Positions 1 through 9,019 of a DNA stretch of 64,000 bases are shown one piece after another. Below the pieces are notes generated by a model that was not told the origin of the DNA, did no database searches, and saw only the letters and a program-made list of their open reading frames with translations. Every line of letters begins with the position of its first letter. Position 1 is the stretch's first letter. The position numbers and the translations under genes are program-made. Source of the stretch: Agromyces atrinae (lineage in GTDB: Bacteria; Actinomycetota; Actinomycetes; Actinomycetales; Microbacteriaceae); the NCBI RefSeq assembly GCF_013407835.1, contig NZ_JACCBI010000001.1, positions 1,550,001 to 1,614,000 of the forward strand, read 5' to 3'.

Positions 1-1047
1 GATGCCGAACGACTCGAGGCCCGCGAGGATGCGGGAGCGCAACAGCGGCGAGTTCTCGCCGACGCCCGCGGTGAACGAGATGACGTCGACGCCGCGCAGC
101 TCGACGAGGTACGCGCCGATGTAGGAGCGCGCGCGATGCACGTAGACGTCGAGGGCGAGCTTCGCCGCCTCGTCGCCCGCGTCCGCCGCGGTCTGCACGT
201 CGCGCATGTCGCCGCGACCGCTCAGACCGAGGAGGCCGCTGCGCTTGTTGAGGAGCGTGTCGACCTCGTCGGCGCTGAGTCCGGCGCGGCGCTGCAGGTA
301 GAGGAGCACGGCCGGGTCGATATCGCCCGAGCGGGTTCCCATGACGAGGCCTTCGAGCGGGGTCATGCCCATGCTCGTGTCGATCGAGCGCCCGCCGTCG
401 ACGGCGCACATCGACGCGCCGTTGCCGAGGTGCAGCACGATCTGGCGGAGATCCTCGACGGGGCGACCGACGAACTCGGCCGCGGCGTGCGCGACGAAGC
501 GGTGCGACGTGCCGTGGAAGCCGTAGCGACGTACGCGGTACTTCTCGGCGAGCGCCGCATCGATCGCGTACGTGTACGACGCGGGCGGCATGGTCTGGTG
601 GAAGGCGGTGTCGAAGACCGCGACGTGCGAGACGTCGGGGAAGGCCTTCTGCGCGGCGATGATGCCCGCGAGGTTCGCCGGGTTGTGGAGCGGTGCGAGT
701 CCCGAGAGCTCGTCGATGTTGATGCGCACGAGGTCGGTGATGATCGTCGGCTCGAAGAACCGGGCACCTCCCTGCACCACACGGTGCCCCACCGCGACGA
801 GATCGGCGACGACGTCGACCCCGCTCGCCGCGAAGGCCTCGAGCATGACGGCGAAGCCGGCCGTGTGATCGACGATCTCGAGTTCGAGCGAGGTGCGCTC
901 GCCCGCGGCATCCGTGTGGGTCGCCCCGCCCGTCGGTTCGCCGATGCGCTCGACGAGACCGCTCGCGAGCGTCACCTCCGACTCGGCGTCGATGAGCTGG
1001 TACTTGAACGACGAGGAACCCGAGTTGACGACGAGGACCGCGCTCAC
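1..1047 (-). CDS. ackA: Acetate kinase, C-terminus cut by window edge
   Basis: Converts acetyl phosphate and ADP to acetate and ATP, completing the Pta-AckA overflow pathway in the cytoplasm. The visible 349 residues carry the N-terminal NSGSSS phosphate-binding motif (about residues 8-13), HRVVQGG near 88, FDTAFHQTMP near 145 and YGFHGTSH near 175, all hallmarks of the family. About 50 C-terminal residues are missing because the gene continues past the left edge. The GTG start overlaps the pta stop in a GTGA arrangement, so the two genes are translationally coupled and form one operon. Confidence 0.95.
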   Translation of the reverse strand, partial: MSAVLVVNSGSSSFKYQLIDAESEVTLASGLVERIGEPTGGATHTDAAGERTSLELEIVDHTAGFAVMLEAFAASGVDVVADLVAVGHRVVQGGARFFEPTIITDLVRINIDELSGLAPLHNPANLAGIIAAQKAFPDVSHVAVFDTAFHQTMPPASYTYAIDAALAEKYRVRRYGFHGTSHRFVAHAAAEFVGRPVEDLRQIVLHLGNGASMCAVDGGRSIDTSMGMTPLEGLVMGTRSGDIDPAVLLYLQRRAGLSADEVDTLLNKRSGLLGLSGRGDMRDVQTAADAGDEAAKLALDVYVHRARSYIGAYLVELRGVDVISFTAGVGENSPLLRSRILAGLESFGI

Positions 1048-3173
1048 GAGGCATCCCCCGCCTGGATGGCCGTGATGGCGACGGTGTTAACGATGTCTTG
1101 CACGAGGGCTCCTCGGGAGAGGTCGTTGATGGGTTTGTTGAGGCCCTGCAGCACGGGGCCGATCGCGACGGCGCCGGCCGAACGCTGGACGGCCTTGTAG
1201 GTGTTGTTGCCCGTGTTGAGGTCGGGGAAGATGAACACCGTCGCGCGCCCGGCGACCGCGGAGCCCGGCATCTTGGCTGCAGCGACCGCGGCGTCGGCGG
1301 CCGCGTCGTACTGGATCGGACCCTCGACGGGCAGGTCGGGGCGGCGTTCGCGCACGATCGCCGTCGCCTGGCGCACCTTCTCGACGTCGGCTCCCGCGCC
1401 CGACTCTCCGGTCGAGTACGACAGCATCGCGACGCGCGGCTCGATGCCGAACTGCTCGGCGGTCTCGGCCGACGACAGGGCGATGTCGGCGAGCTGCTCG
1501 GCCGTGGGGTCGGGGTTCACCGCGCAGTCTCCGTAGACGAGCACGCGGTCGGCGAGGGCCATGAGGAACACGCTCGACACGACCGAGACGCCCGGCTGGG
1601 TCTTGATGATCTCGAACGACGGCCGGATGGTGTGCGCCGTCGTGTGGGCGGCTCCCGAGACCATGCCGTCGGCGAGGCCCGTGTGCACCATGAGGGTGCC
1701 GAAGTACGAGACATCCGTCACGGTCTCGCGCGCCTGCTCGAGCGTGACGCCCTTGTGCGCGCGGAGCTTCTGGTACTCCTCCGCGAACTTGTAGACGAGC
1801 ACGGGGTCGTACGGGCTCACGATCTTCGCGCGATTGATGTCGAGGCCGAGACCGATCGCGCGAGCGCGCACCTCGATCTCCTCACCGAGGATCGTGAGCT
1901 CGGCGACGTCGCGAGCAAGGAGGGTCGCCGCGGCGCGGAGAATGCGGTCGTCGCCGCCCTCGGGAAGGACGATGTGCTTCTGCTCGGCGCGCGCCCGGGC
2001 CAGGATGCCGTACTCGAAGAGGAGGGGCGTCACGACCTCGGCACGGCTGACGTCGAGCCGGGCGAGGAGGGAGGCCCGATCGACCGAACGCTCGAAGAGG
2101 GCGAGGGCCGTGTCGCGCTTCCGCTGCGACTCGGCCGCGAGGCGCCCGCGTGCGCTCGTGACGGCGACCGCCGTGTCGTAGCTTCCGAGGTCGGTGCGGA
2201 TGATCGGCAGACCGGCACGCAGGCCCTCGATGAGCTTCACGATCGGCTCGGGCAGGTCGAACCCGCCGTTCAGGACGATTCCTGAGACCGACGGGAAGGT
2301 CGCCGCGGCGTTCGCCATGAGCACGGCGAGCAGCACCTCGGTGCGATCGGCGGGAACCACGACGACGGCGCCCTCGAAGAGGCGGGGCAGCACGTTGTCC
2401 ATCGACATGGCCGCGACGACGACGCCGAGCGCCTCGCGCGAGAGCAGTTCGGGATCGCCCGCGTAGAGCGTGCCGTCGACGGCCGCCATGACGGTCGACA
2501 TGCTCGGTGCGACGAGGTAGGGGTCTTCGGGGATCGCCCAGATCGGCACGTCGCCGCCGACGGATGACGCGGAGCGCGCCACTCCCCCGATGGCCGCGAC
2601 GATCGTGTCGAGGTTGTCGGGGTCGGCCCGGTTGGCGATGATGCCGAGGAGCGTCGCGTGCTCGCTGCGGAGCTCGTCGAGGGCCAGCTCGGTGAGCTGA
2701 CGCATGTCGTCGGCCGAGCGGGCTTCCGAGTGGCCGAGGTGCTCGCCCTGACCCTGGCCGATGCGGCCGCCGAGAACGAGGAGCACGGGGGCGGCGAGGT
2801 TCGCCGCGATGCGCGCGTTGAATCCGAGTTCGGTCGGGCTGCCGACATCCGTGTAGTCGGAGCCGAGGATCACGACGGCGTCGCAGTTCTCCTCGACTTT
2901 CTTGAACCGGGCGACGATGCGCTGGAGCGCGCCGTCGGGGTCGGCGTGCACTTCGTCGTAGCTCGCGCCGATCGCGTCGTCGTAGGCGATCTCGACGCCG
3001 TCGTGGGCGAGGAGGAGCTCGAGCACGTAGTCACGCGTGTCGGTCGAACGGGCGATCGGGCGGAAGACACCGACCCTGCCCACCTGTTGACGCAGGAGAT
3101 CGAGCACGCCGAGCGCGACGGTCGATTTTCCGGTGTTGCCTTCTGCCGATCCGATGTAGATGCTGTGCGCCAC
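1044..3173 (-). CDS. pta: Phosphate acetyltransferase, long form
   Basis: Interconverts acetyl-CoA and acetyl phosphate; partner of the downstream acetate kinase. At 709 residues it is the long form: an N-terminal dethiobiotin-synthetase-like P-loop part with GNTGKST at residues 12-18, a middle DRTGG-type region, and a C-terminal PTA/PTB catalytic domain (visible stretches include SYSTGESGAG and FPDLNTGNNTYK). The chosen start is GTG at 3173. A CTATAG hexamer lies about 10 bases upstream, so the mRNA may have a very short or no leader. It overlaps ackA by 4 bp. Confidence 0.95.
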   Translation of the reverse strand: MAHSIYIGSAEGNTGKSTVALGVLDLLRQQVGRVGVFRPIARSTDTRDYVLELLLAHDGVEIAYDDAIGASYDEVHADPDGALQRIVARFKKVEENCDAVVILGSDYTDVGSPTELGFNARIAANLAAPVLLVLGGRIGQGQGEHLGHSEARSADDMRQLTELALDELRSEHATLLGIIANRADPDNLDTIVAAIGGVARSASSVGGDVPIWAIPEDPYLVAPSMSTVMAAVDGTLYAGDPELLSREALGVVVAAMSMDNVLPRLFEGAVVVVPADRTEVLLAVLMANAAATFPSVSGIVLNGGFDLPEPIVKLIEGLRAGLPIIRTDLGSYDTAVAVTSARGRLAAESQRKRDTALALFERSVDRASLLARLDVSRAEVVTPLLFEYGILARARAEQKHIVLPEGGDDRILRAAATLLARDVAELTILGEEIEVRARAIGLGLDINRAKIVSPYDPVLVYKFAEEYQKLRAHKGVTLEQARETVTDVSYFGTLMVHTGLADGMVSGAAHTTAHTIRPSFEIIKTQPGVSVVSSVFLMALADRVLVYGDCAVNPDPTAEQLADIALSSAETAEQFGIEPRVAMLSYSTGESGAGADVEKVRQATAIVRERRPDLPVEGPIQYDAAADAAVAAAKMPGSAVAGRATVFIFPDLNTGNNTYKAVQRSAGAVAIGPVLQGLNKPINDLSRGALVQDIVNTVAITAIQAGDAS

Positions 3174-3261
3174 GCTCTACAGCCTATAGAGAAAGAACGA
3201 CGCTTCGGCAGGTGACTCAGGAGATTCCCGAGGTCGCGGTGCCGGCCGCGGGCATGAAAAT

Positions 3262-3358
3262 GACCCCTCGCGCACCCGCCAGAGCCCGGTTACCCTTGCT
3301 GCGTTTCCGCCCTGGGGGAATTGGCCTGGATGGCGCCACGCGAGGAGCCGTCGTCCAC
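3262..3358 (-). ncRNA. ffs: Small bacterial SRP RNA (4.5S type)
   Basis: Read on the minus strand, the centre of this stretch shows the conserved SRP domain IV apical region: a stem followed by GGCGGAAACGCAGCAAGGG and then GTAACC, matching the GGAA tetraloop and the asymmetric AGCA loop of bacterial SRP RNA. The flanking arms (GGCTCCTCGCGTGG and the CGGGTGCGCGAGGGGTC side) can pair to close the hairpin. The length of about 97 nt fits the Bacteria_small_SRP class. Ends are approximate. Confidence 0.85.
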
Positions 3359-3434
3359 TCTACCGCTTCTGGTCGGACGAGGCGACCGGCGTCGGGTACG
3401 ATACTGAAGGTCGCCTGCGCGAGCGCCGGCGTCT

Positions 3435-3519
3435 GGAGAATTCGCCTAGTGGCCTATGGCGCACGCTTGGAAAGCGTGTTGGGTGCAAGCCCTCGGGGGT
3501 TCGAATCCCCCATTCTCCG
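3435..3519 (+). tRNA. tRNA-Ser (anticodon GGA)
   Basis: The 7-bp acceptor stem GGAGAAT pairs with ATTCTCC. The anticodon loop is CTTGGAAAG with anticodon GGA. A long variable arm typical of serine tRNAs follows, and the T arm GGGGGTTCGAATCCCCC is perfect. The discriminator base is G and CCA is not encoded. Confidence 0.97.
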
Positions 3520-3523
3520 CCGA

Positions 3524-3565
3524 TCGAAGCCCGGAACATCCCTGATGCTCCGGGCTTCGACTTTC
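3524..3565 (+). terminator. Intrinsic terminator after tRNA-Ser
   Basis: A perfect 12-bp stem (TCGAAGCCCGGA pairing with TCCGGGCTTCGA) with a 13-base loop begins 5 bases after the tRNA end and is followed by CTTTCC. It probably ends the tRNA transcript. Confidence 0.8.
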
Positions 3566-3747
3566 CCCGGGAGGGTTCAGCCCGAGGCCCGCGCGACGAC
3601 CCCCACTTCGGGGGTGAATCGTGCGCGACATCCGCGGGATGACGGGGAGAGCAAGCGTTGTCCCCCTTTGTGCGGATACCGCATACAGCTTCTGTCGCAC
3701 AGGATCGTAAGGTGCTCGGCGAGACCACGGATGGACACGAGCGGCAC

Positions 3748-4413
3748 ATGGGGAATGATGTGCCGTCCACCGAGCGACCCGTTGCGACTCCGCACGACGG
3801 TGTGTCGTTCAGTGTTCCTGCGCCGCAGACGGCGCCGACGACGCTCGTCTCGGGCCCCCGTTCCGACGCACGCCGGGTGCACACGATCCGGCCGCGCCGC
3901 ACCCTCGTGAGGCACTTCCTCGCTCCGATCATCGCGCTCTCGGTGCCGCTCATCGCGGTGCTGCTGTGGGCCACGATCCCGATCGGCCTCTGGGCCCCCG
4001 TCGTCGCGCTCGCGGTGCTCATAGCCGTGCTCACGACCCTGTCGATCGCCTCGTACCACCGCACGACGATCTGGGTCGATGCCGACGGAGTCACCGAACG
4101 CGGCTTCTTCGGGCGCATCCAGCACTTCCCCGCGTCGGAGATCGACCGCATCCTGCGCGTCGAGGTCTACCGCGGCCACACCCTCGACACCTCGCACCAG
4201 CTCTTCGCCGTGAGCGCCGACGAGCAGGTGCTGCTGCGCATGCGCGGCGAGTTCTGGAAGCGCTCGGCGATGGACGAGGTCGCCGCCGTACTCGGGGTTC
4301 CCGAGATCGTCGAGACGGAACCGATCACGCTCGGGCAGTTGCGCCGCGATCGTTCGGGCCTTCTCTACTGGTTCGAGAAGAGGCCGTTCGCGGCTCGCTC
4401 GAACACGCCGTGA
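3748..4413 (+). CDS. Membrane protein with PH-like domain, hypothetical
   Basis: Function unknown. From the ATG at 3748 the protein has 221 residues: a disordered, Pro/Thr-rich N-terminus, two closely spaced membrane helices (about residues 50-95), then a small beta-rich domain with DADGVTERGFFGRIQHFPASEIDRI that resembles bacterial PH-domain (bPH2/YdbT-like) proteins. An alternative TTG start at 3658, preceded by GGAGAG, would add 30 residues, and the start is not settled. Its stop overlaps the next gene's GTG start (GTGA), so the two are probably co-translated. Confidence 0.7.
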   Translation: MGNDVPSTERPVATPHDGVSFSVPAPQTAPTTLVSGPRSDARRVHTIRPRRTLVRHFLAPIIALSVPLIAVLLWATIPIGLWAPVVALAVLIAVLTTLSIASYHRTTIWVDADGVTERGFFGRIQHFPASEIDRILRVEVYRGHTLDTSHQLFAVSADEQVLLRMRGEFWKRSAMDEVAAVLGVPEIVETEPITLGQLRRDRSGLLYWFEKRPFAARSNTP

Positions 4414-5231
4414 CCCTCCCCGACGACGACCGCGACGCGCTTGCTCGGGTGCAGCGTCGCTGGGGGCTCGACGTGGACGGCGACGCGTTCCGCACGGCGT
4501 CGAGCATCCTGGCACCCGTCAACGCCGACGGAGTACTGGCGATGCTGAAGATCGCCCTCGTGTCCGAGGAGCGTCGGGGCAGCGAGCTCATGACGTGGCT
4601 CGCGGGTCGCGGCACCGCCCGGGTGTTGCGGGCCGAGGGCGAGGCGATCCTTCTCGAGCGCGCCGTCGGTCGTGACTCGCTCTCGGCGATGACGAGGCGA
4701 GGGGCGGATGACCGTGCGATCCTTCTCGCCGTCGCGAGCGTCGCACCCGTGCATGCCGCGGAACCCGTCGGCGCACCGGTCGTGCCTCTCTCGATGTGGT
4801 TCCGTGCGCTGCTGGGCGGCGCCGACGACCTCGGTACATTCCATCGCCTCGGTCGCGACACCGCAGCCGAGCTGCTCGCCGACACCCGGGAACCGCATCT
4901 GCAGCACGTCCTGCATGGCGACCTGCACCACAGCAACGTGCTCGACTTCGGCGAGCGCGGATGGCGCCTGATCGACCCGAAGGGGCTCCTCGGCGAGCGC
5001 GCCTTCGACTTCGCGAACCTGCTCTGCAACCCGACGCCGGTCGAGGCGCTCCCCCTCGTCGAACGGCGCCTCCGCCTCATCGCGGCCGCGGCGTCGCTCG
5101 ACGAGACGCGCCTCACCCGCTGGGCGGTCGCATGGTGCGCGCTGTCGTCGTGCTGGGACCGTCAGGACGGTTCCGACGAGCGGGCGATCGAGGTCGAAGC
5201 GATCGGGGCGGCGGCAGCGAGCCTGCTGTGA
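4410..5231 (+). CDS. Aminoglycoside/hydroxyurea phosphotransferase-like kinase
   Basis: A 273-residue small-molecule kinase of the APH fold, most like the streptomycin 6-kinase/hydroxyurea kinase group. The catalytic loop HGDLHHSNVL is followed by WRLIDPKGLLGERAFDFANLL, which supplies the metal-binding Asp and the DPKG stretch typical of APH(6)-like enzymes. The start is GTG at 4410, overlapping the upstream stop. It may confer low-level streptomycin-type resistance or be a housekeeping kinase; the sequence does not decide the substrate. It converges on the GNAT gene with only 9 bp between stops. Confidence 0.85.
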   Translation: MTLPDDDRDALARVQRRWGLDVDGDAFRTASSILAPVNADGVLAMLKIALVSEERRGSELMTWLAGRGTARVLRAEGEAILLERAVGRDSLSAMTRRGADDRAILLAVASVAPVHAAEPVGAPVVPLSMWFRALLGGADDLGTFHRLGRDTAAELLADTREPHLQHVLHGDLHHSNVLDFGERGWRLIDPKGLLGERAFDFANLLCNPTPVEALPLVERRLRLIAAAASLDETRLTRWAVAWCALSSCWDRQDGSDERAIEVEAIGAAAASLL

Positions 5232-5240
5232 GCCCCGCCG

Positions 5241-5849
5241 TCAGCTCGTGGCGATTCCAAAGAGCGGCTCGTCGGGCGTCGACGACGCGAGTTCATGGAA
5301 GCCGAGATGCTCGTAGAACGTGCGAGCCCGCGTGTTCGCCGGGTCGAGGCCGAGATGCACGGCGCTCACCCCGCGTCCGCGCAGCGCCGCACGCTCGAGG
5401 TCGATGAGGCGGCGCCCGAGCCCGTGCCCCTGGGCCTCGGGGAGCAGGTCGATGTGCAGGTGTGCCGGGTACTCGTCGAGCTCGGCGATGAGCATGCGTT
5501 CGGGATGATGGGCCTCCTCGCGGAGGCTCACCTCGTCGGGCGACCAACCCCGGTCGACGTCGACCCCGTGTCGTGCGTCGAAAAGCGGCATCCACTCGGC
5601 TCGGAACCACTCGGCGAACCGGGCCGTGTCGGCAACCGCGAGCACGTACCCCTGTACGCGATGCCCGTCGGTCACGACGAACGCCAGGTCGGGGTCGAAC
5701 ACTGCGTACGGCGTCGCATACACGTCGCCGAGGATGCTGTCGTCGGAGTAGAGCCCGCGGGCATCCTCGCCCGCCGCTCCCGTGCGCACGCAGACGTCGG
5801 CGATGCCGTCGAGATCGGCGGGCTGGAACGGCCGGAGGCGGAGCGTCAT
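5241..5849 (-). CDS. GNAT family N-acetyltransferase
   Basis: A 202-residue acetyl-CoA-dependent acyltransferase. It begins MTLRLRPFQPADLDGI, as many GNAT proteins do, and has the acetyl-CoA loop in EAQGHGLGRRLID followed by GLDPANTRARTFYEHLGF near the C-terminus. The middle section with DPDLAFVVTDGHRVQGYVLAV is the central beta strands. The substrate is unknown. The ATG start overlaps the stop of the HerA-like ATPase gene (ATGA), so it is the second gene of that operon. Confidence 0.9.
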   Translation of the reverse strand: MTLRLRPFQPADLDGIADVCVRTGAAGEDARGLYSDDSILGDVYATPYAVFDPDLAFVVTDGHRVQGYVLAVADTARFAEWFRAEWMPLFDARHGVDVDRGWSPDEVSLREEAHHPERMLIAELDEYPAHLHIDLLPEAQGHGLGRRLIDLERAALRGRGVSAVHLGLDPANTRARTFYEHLGFHELASSTPDEPLFGIATS

Positions 5850-7666
5850 CGGCGCTTCCGCGTTCCGAAGATGCCCGTGAGCACGCTCGTGAGCACCGTG
5901 CGCGTGGCCGGGGACCCGAGGATCTGCTCGAGGGGCGACTTCGACGACGTGCTGCGCGGTCGAGAACCGCTCGACGAGCGCGCACCGGTCTGCTTCATGA
6001 TGCGGTCGTACTCGGCCTTCGCCTTCGCCCGCTCCCGTTCCTCTGCCTTCCGCACGGCGGCCTGCTGCTTCTCGAACTCCGCCGCAGCGCTCGCCTGCTG
6101 CTTCGCGAGTTCCGCCGCATCGGCGGCAGCCGCGGCCGCGTTCATGCGCGCGGTGAGGATCTCGTGCGCCGATTCGCGATCGACGGGGGTCCCGTACCGT
6201 GCGAGGAGCGGAGAGGATGCCACGGCGCGATCGATCTCGGCCTCGGGCGTCGGCGACATGAGGCCCTGCGGGGCGCGGAGCCGCGTCCACGCGACGGGCG
6301 TCGGCGCACCCTTCTCGTTCATGACCGTGACGATCGCCTCGCCTGTGCCGAGGGTCGTGAGCACCTCCTCGAGGTCGTACGCCGACCGCGGGTACGTCGA
6401 CACCGTCGCGCGCAGCGCCTTCGCGTCGTCGGGCGTGAAGGCGCGCAGCTGGTGCTGCACACGCGAACCGAGCTGGGCGAGAACATCAGCGGGAACGTCC
6501 TTCGGCGTCTGCGTCACGAAGAAGACGCCGACACCCTTCGACCGGATGAGACGAACGGTCTGCACGACCTGGGCGAGGAAATCCTTCGAGGCGTCGGCGA
6601 AGAGCAGGTGCGCCTCATCGAAGAAGAACACGAGCTTCGGCTTGTCGAGGTCACCCACCTCGGGCAGATCGTTGAAGAGGTCGGCGAGCAGCCACATGAG
6701 GAACGTCGAGTACAGGGCGGGCTTGTCGGCCACACCGGGAACCTCAAGCAGGCTGATGACGCCGCGACCGTCATCCGCGGTTCTCAAGAACTCGCTCGTG
6801 TCGATCTCGGGCTCGCCGAAGAAGGCGTCGGCACCGGCCTCGGCGAAGACGATGAGTTCGCGGAGGATGACACCGACCGTCGCCTTCGAGAGGCCGCCGA
6901 GCCCGTCGAGCTCGGCCTTGCCGTCGTCGCTCGTGAGGTACTGGAGCACGCTGCGGAGGTCAGCGAGGTCGAGGAGCGCGAGACCGTTCTTCTCGGCGTA
7001 GTGGAAGACGAGGCCGAGGCTCGACTCCTGCGTCGCATTGAGGCCGAGCGCCTTGGCGAGGAGGAGCGGACCGAAGCCCGCGATCGTCGCTCGGATCGGA
7101 ACCCCCTGACCGTGACCGCCGAGCGAGAAGAACTCGACGGGGAATGATGCGGGCGTCCAGTCCTGACCGATCGCGGCCGTGCGCGCGAGGAGCTTCTCGT
7201 TGCCCTCGCCGGGCGTCGCGATGCCCGAGAGGTCGCCCTTGATGTCGGCCGCGAAGACCGCGACGCCGTGGGCCGAGAGCTGTTCGGCGAGACCCTGCAG
7301 CGTGCGCGTCTTGCCGGTTCCCGTCGCCCCCGCGACGAGACCGTGGCGGTTCGTCATGGCGAGCGGGATGCGGACGGGAACGTCGGCGAGCGGGTCGCCG
7401 TTGACGAGGGCGCCCATCTCGAGTGCGGGGCCCTCGAACGCGTACCCGGCGCGGATGGCGTCGATCGCCGCGGCGTCGAGAGGGCCGGTGGATGACGGTG
7501 GTGCCGCGTTCACCGGTGCGGCGGCCGCGTCAGCCGCCTCCCGCGCACGTGCGGCGGCCTCTTCGGCTCGGCGCACCGCCTCCTGCGCTTCGGCCTGGAG
7601 TTTCTCGGCGACCTCGGCCGCCGCCGCAGCGGCCTCCCGAGCCTTCTGGACCCCGTCATCCGTCAT
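5846..7666 (-). CDS. HerA-like ATPase (DUF853/YjgR family)
   Basis: A 606-residue protein of the DUF853 family, related to the HerA/FtsK motor ATPases. Residues 1-55 are an Ala/Glu-rich coiled coil. Walker A GATGTGKT is at residues 113-120, followed by FAADIKGDLSG. Walker B lies in LVFFFDEAHLLF, and a VFFVTQTPKDVP sensor stretch follows. The C-terminus is basic and low in complexity (RSSSGSRPRSTSSK). DUF853 proteins are widespread and their physiological role is unclear; a DNA-translocating role is inferred from the fold. Leads an operon with the GNAT gene. Confidence 0.9.
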   Translation of the reverse strand: MTDDGVQKAREAAAAAAEVAEKLQAEAQEAVRRAEEAAARAREAADAAAAPVNAAPPSSTGPLDAAAIDAIRAGYAFEGPALEMGALVNGDPLADVPVRIPLAMTNRHGLVAGATGTGKTRTLQGLAEQLSAHGVAVFAADIKGDLSGIATPGEGNEKLLARTAAIGQDWTPASFPVEFFSLGGHGQGVPIRATIAGFGPLLLAKALGLNATQESSLGLVFHYAEKNGLALLDLADLRSVLQYLTSDDGKAELDGLGGLSKATVGVILRELIVFAEAGADAFFGEPEIDTSEFLRTADDGRGVISLLEVPGVADKPALYSTFLMWLLADLFNDLPEVGDLDKPKLVFFFDEAHLLFADASKDFLAQVVQTVRLIRSKGVGVFFVTQTPKDVPADVLAQLGSRVQHQLRAFTPDDAKALRATVSTYPRSAYDLEEVLTTLGTGEAIVTVMNEKGAPTPVAWTRLRAPQGLMSPTPEAEIDRAVASSPLLARYGTPVDRESAHEILTARMNAAAAAADAAELAKQQASAAAEFEKQQAAVRKAEERERAKAKAEYDRIMKQTGARSSSGSRPRSTSSKSPLEQILGSPATRTVLTSVLTGIFGTRKRR

Positions 7667-7698
7667 GGCCCGATCCTAGTGACCGGTGTCCTCGCGAT

Positions 7699-7757
7699 CG
7701 AGGGGACGATATCTCGGGGTGCGGGGGCGTGCGCACCCCGTGCGATTGACCTTTCGG
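7699..7757 (+). repeat. PR1 palindromic repeat, copy 1
   Basis: First of seven copies of an about 60-bp intergenic hairpin element. The inner stem GGGGTGCG/CGCACCCC is perfect, the outer left arm is degenerate, and the right end reads ATTGACCTTTCGG. It lies between the HerA-like gene start and a convergent-side DUF559 gene stop. Confidence 0.75.
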
Positions 7758-7793
7758 CATGGGGCGGGCGGGGGGATGTCGGTCGCGACGTGA

Positions 7794-7853
7794 CCGAGAG
7801 GTCGAAATCTCGCGGTGCCGGGCTCGCGCGACCCCGTGCAATTGACCTCTCGG
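7794..7853 (+). repeat. PR1 palindromic repeat, copy 2
   Basis: Arms CCGAGAGGTCGAAAT and the right end ATTGACCTCTCGG pair over most of their length. Copies 1 and 2 are about 40 bp apart in the same orientation. Confidence 0.8.
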
Positions 7854-7892
7854 CTGGGGCGTGGGCGGCGACGGGCGAGCATGCGACGTCGA

Positions 7893-8792
7893 TCACGTGC
7901 GCCAGCCTCGCGAGTTGAGCGCGCGGGCGACGGCGCGCACCCGCTCGCGGACCGGCATGTGACGCGTGACACGCACGACGATCCAGCCCGCCGCGGCCAG
8001 CGCGTTGAGTCGAGAGACATCGGTCGCCCACTGCCGATCATCGAGACGGTGCTGGTCGCCGTCGTACTCGGCGATGACGCGCCACCGGCGGAAGACGAGG
8101 TCGCCATGCGTCGATCCGTCGGGCGTCTCGATCTCGCCGTTGAGTTCGGGCTCGGGAAGGCCCGCATCGACAAGGTCGAGCCTCAGCAGTGTCTCGCGCG
8201 GCGACGCCGACCGCTCCCGCACGAGCGCCCGCGCGCCGCGCAACGCCTCGATCCCTCGCCGCGAACCGAAACGCGCGAGGGCGGAATCGATCTCGTCGAG
8301 CGCGCACACGGGCCGCGGCCACCCGACGAGGTGCTCGGCAGCGACGACGAGTTCGCGCACTCCGAGTGCCGCACCCAGCTGGCACCACGCATCGGCGGGC
8401 GCGACCACCCGTAGGGCGCCGACGCTCGTGATGACAGGCCGATGGCGCGCTCGATGTCCGACGACTCCGCGCTCGCGAGGACGGTGTTTTCCTTCCCACA
8501 CGGTGACGTGCACGGCGGCATCCCGCTCGACGCGTCTCGGCAGCGGCATGCCCCACAACGCGGCTGCGGTGCTGTGGCTGAACGCCGAAGTCTCTGTCAT
8601 CCGCACTCCGTAGGCCGCGCACCGTGCGATCACCGACGATGCATCGCCGGTGGCCGGCGCGCGAACGCCGTGGAACGGGCGCACCAGATCGGACGCATCG
8701 AGTCGCTGCAGCGAAACGCCTTCGCGCAGCGCCTCAGTTCGCGTGAACGGCCGACCGGCGAGCGATGCGGGCAGAGGATGACGACGGCTCAT
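7893..8792 (-). CDS. DUF559-type endonuclease-fold protein
   Basis: A 299-residue protein typical of Microbacteriaceae. The N-terminal part (residues 1-60) looks like the winged-helix domain found in AbiEi-type antitoxins. The C-terminal part has a DUF559/Vsr-like restriction-endonuclease fold: HGDLVFRRWRVIAEYDGDQH followed by QWATDVSRLNALAAAGWIVVRVT, giving the D-xn-E-x-D/H core. No nuclease activity can be claimed from sequence alone. A distant paralogue with the same architecture lies at 34762-35724. PR1 repeats flank it on both sides. Confidence 0.75.
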   Translation of the reverse strand: MSRRHPLPASLAGRPFTRTEALREGVSLQRLDASDLVRPFHGVRAPATGDASSVIARCAAYGVRMTETSAFSHSTAAALWGMPLPRRVERDAAVHVTVWEGKHRPRERGVVGHRARHRPVITSVGALRVVAPADAWCQLGAALGVRELVVAAEHLVGWPRPVCALDEIDSALARFGSRRGIEALRGARALVRERSASPRETLLRLDLVDAGLPEPELNGEIETPDGSTHGDLVFRRWRVIAEYDGDQHRLDDRQWATDVSRLNALAAAGWIVVRVTRHMPVRERVRAVARALNSRGWRT

Positions 8793-8891
8793 CTCACCAC
8801 GCTCCCCGATTCGGGGTACCGTGCGTCGCCGTCATCACGATCGGTGGGTTCTGCGACCCGGGCGCGCGCCGTGGAGGGCGAGTGCCGCGCG

Positions 8892-8951
8892 CCGAGAGGG
8901 CGATTCGCGGGGGTGCGGGGCGCGCGCGACCCCGAGGGATTGACCTTTCGG
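8892..8951 (+). repeat. PR1 palindromic repeat, copy 3
   Basis: Left end CCGAGAGGGCGATTCG, right end ATTGACCTTTCGG, with GGGGTGCG/CGACCCC inside. It lies between the divergent DUF559 gene and the nar regulator, just upstream of the regulator's promoter. Confidence 0.8.
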
Positions 8952-8983
8952 CGAGGTGGGGGCGCGGGCGGCCTGCCGAACGG

Positions 8984-9013
8984 GTGACACGAGCTCGCGC
9001 GTGTGGGCATAAT
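8984..9013 (+). promoter_or_regulatory. Predicted promoter of the HTH regulator
   Basis: A -35-like GTGACA (8984-8989) and a -10-like CATAAT (9008-9013) are separated by 18 bp. The ATG at 9020 is 7 bases after the -10 hexamer, so the transcript is predicted to be leaderless, which is common in actinobacteria. Inferred from consensus only. Confidence 0.5.
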
Positions 9014-9019
9014 CGAGAC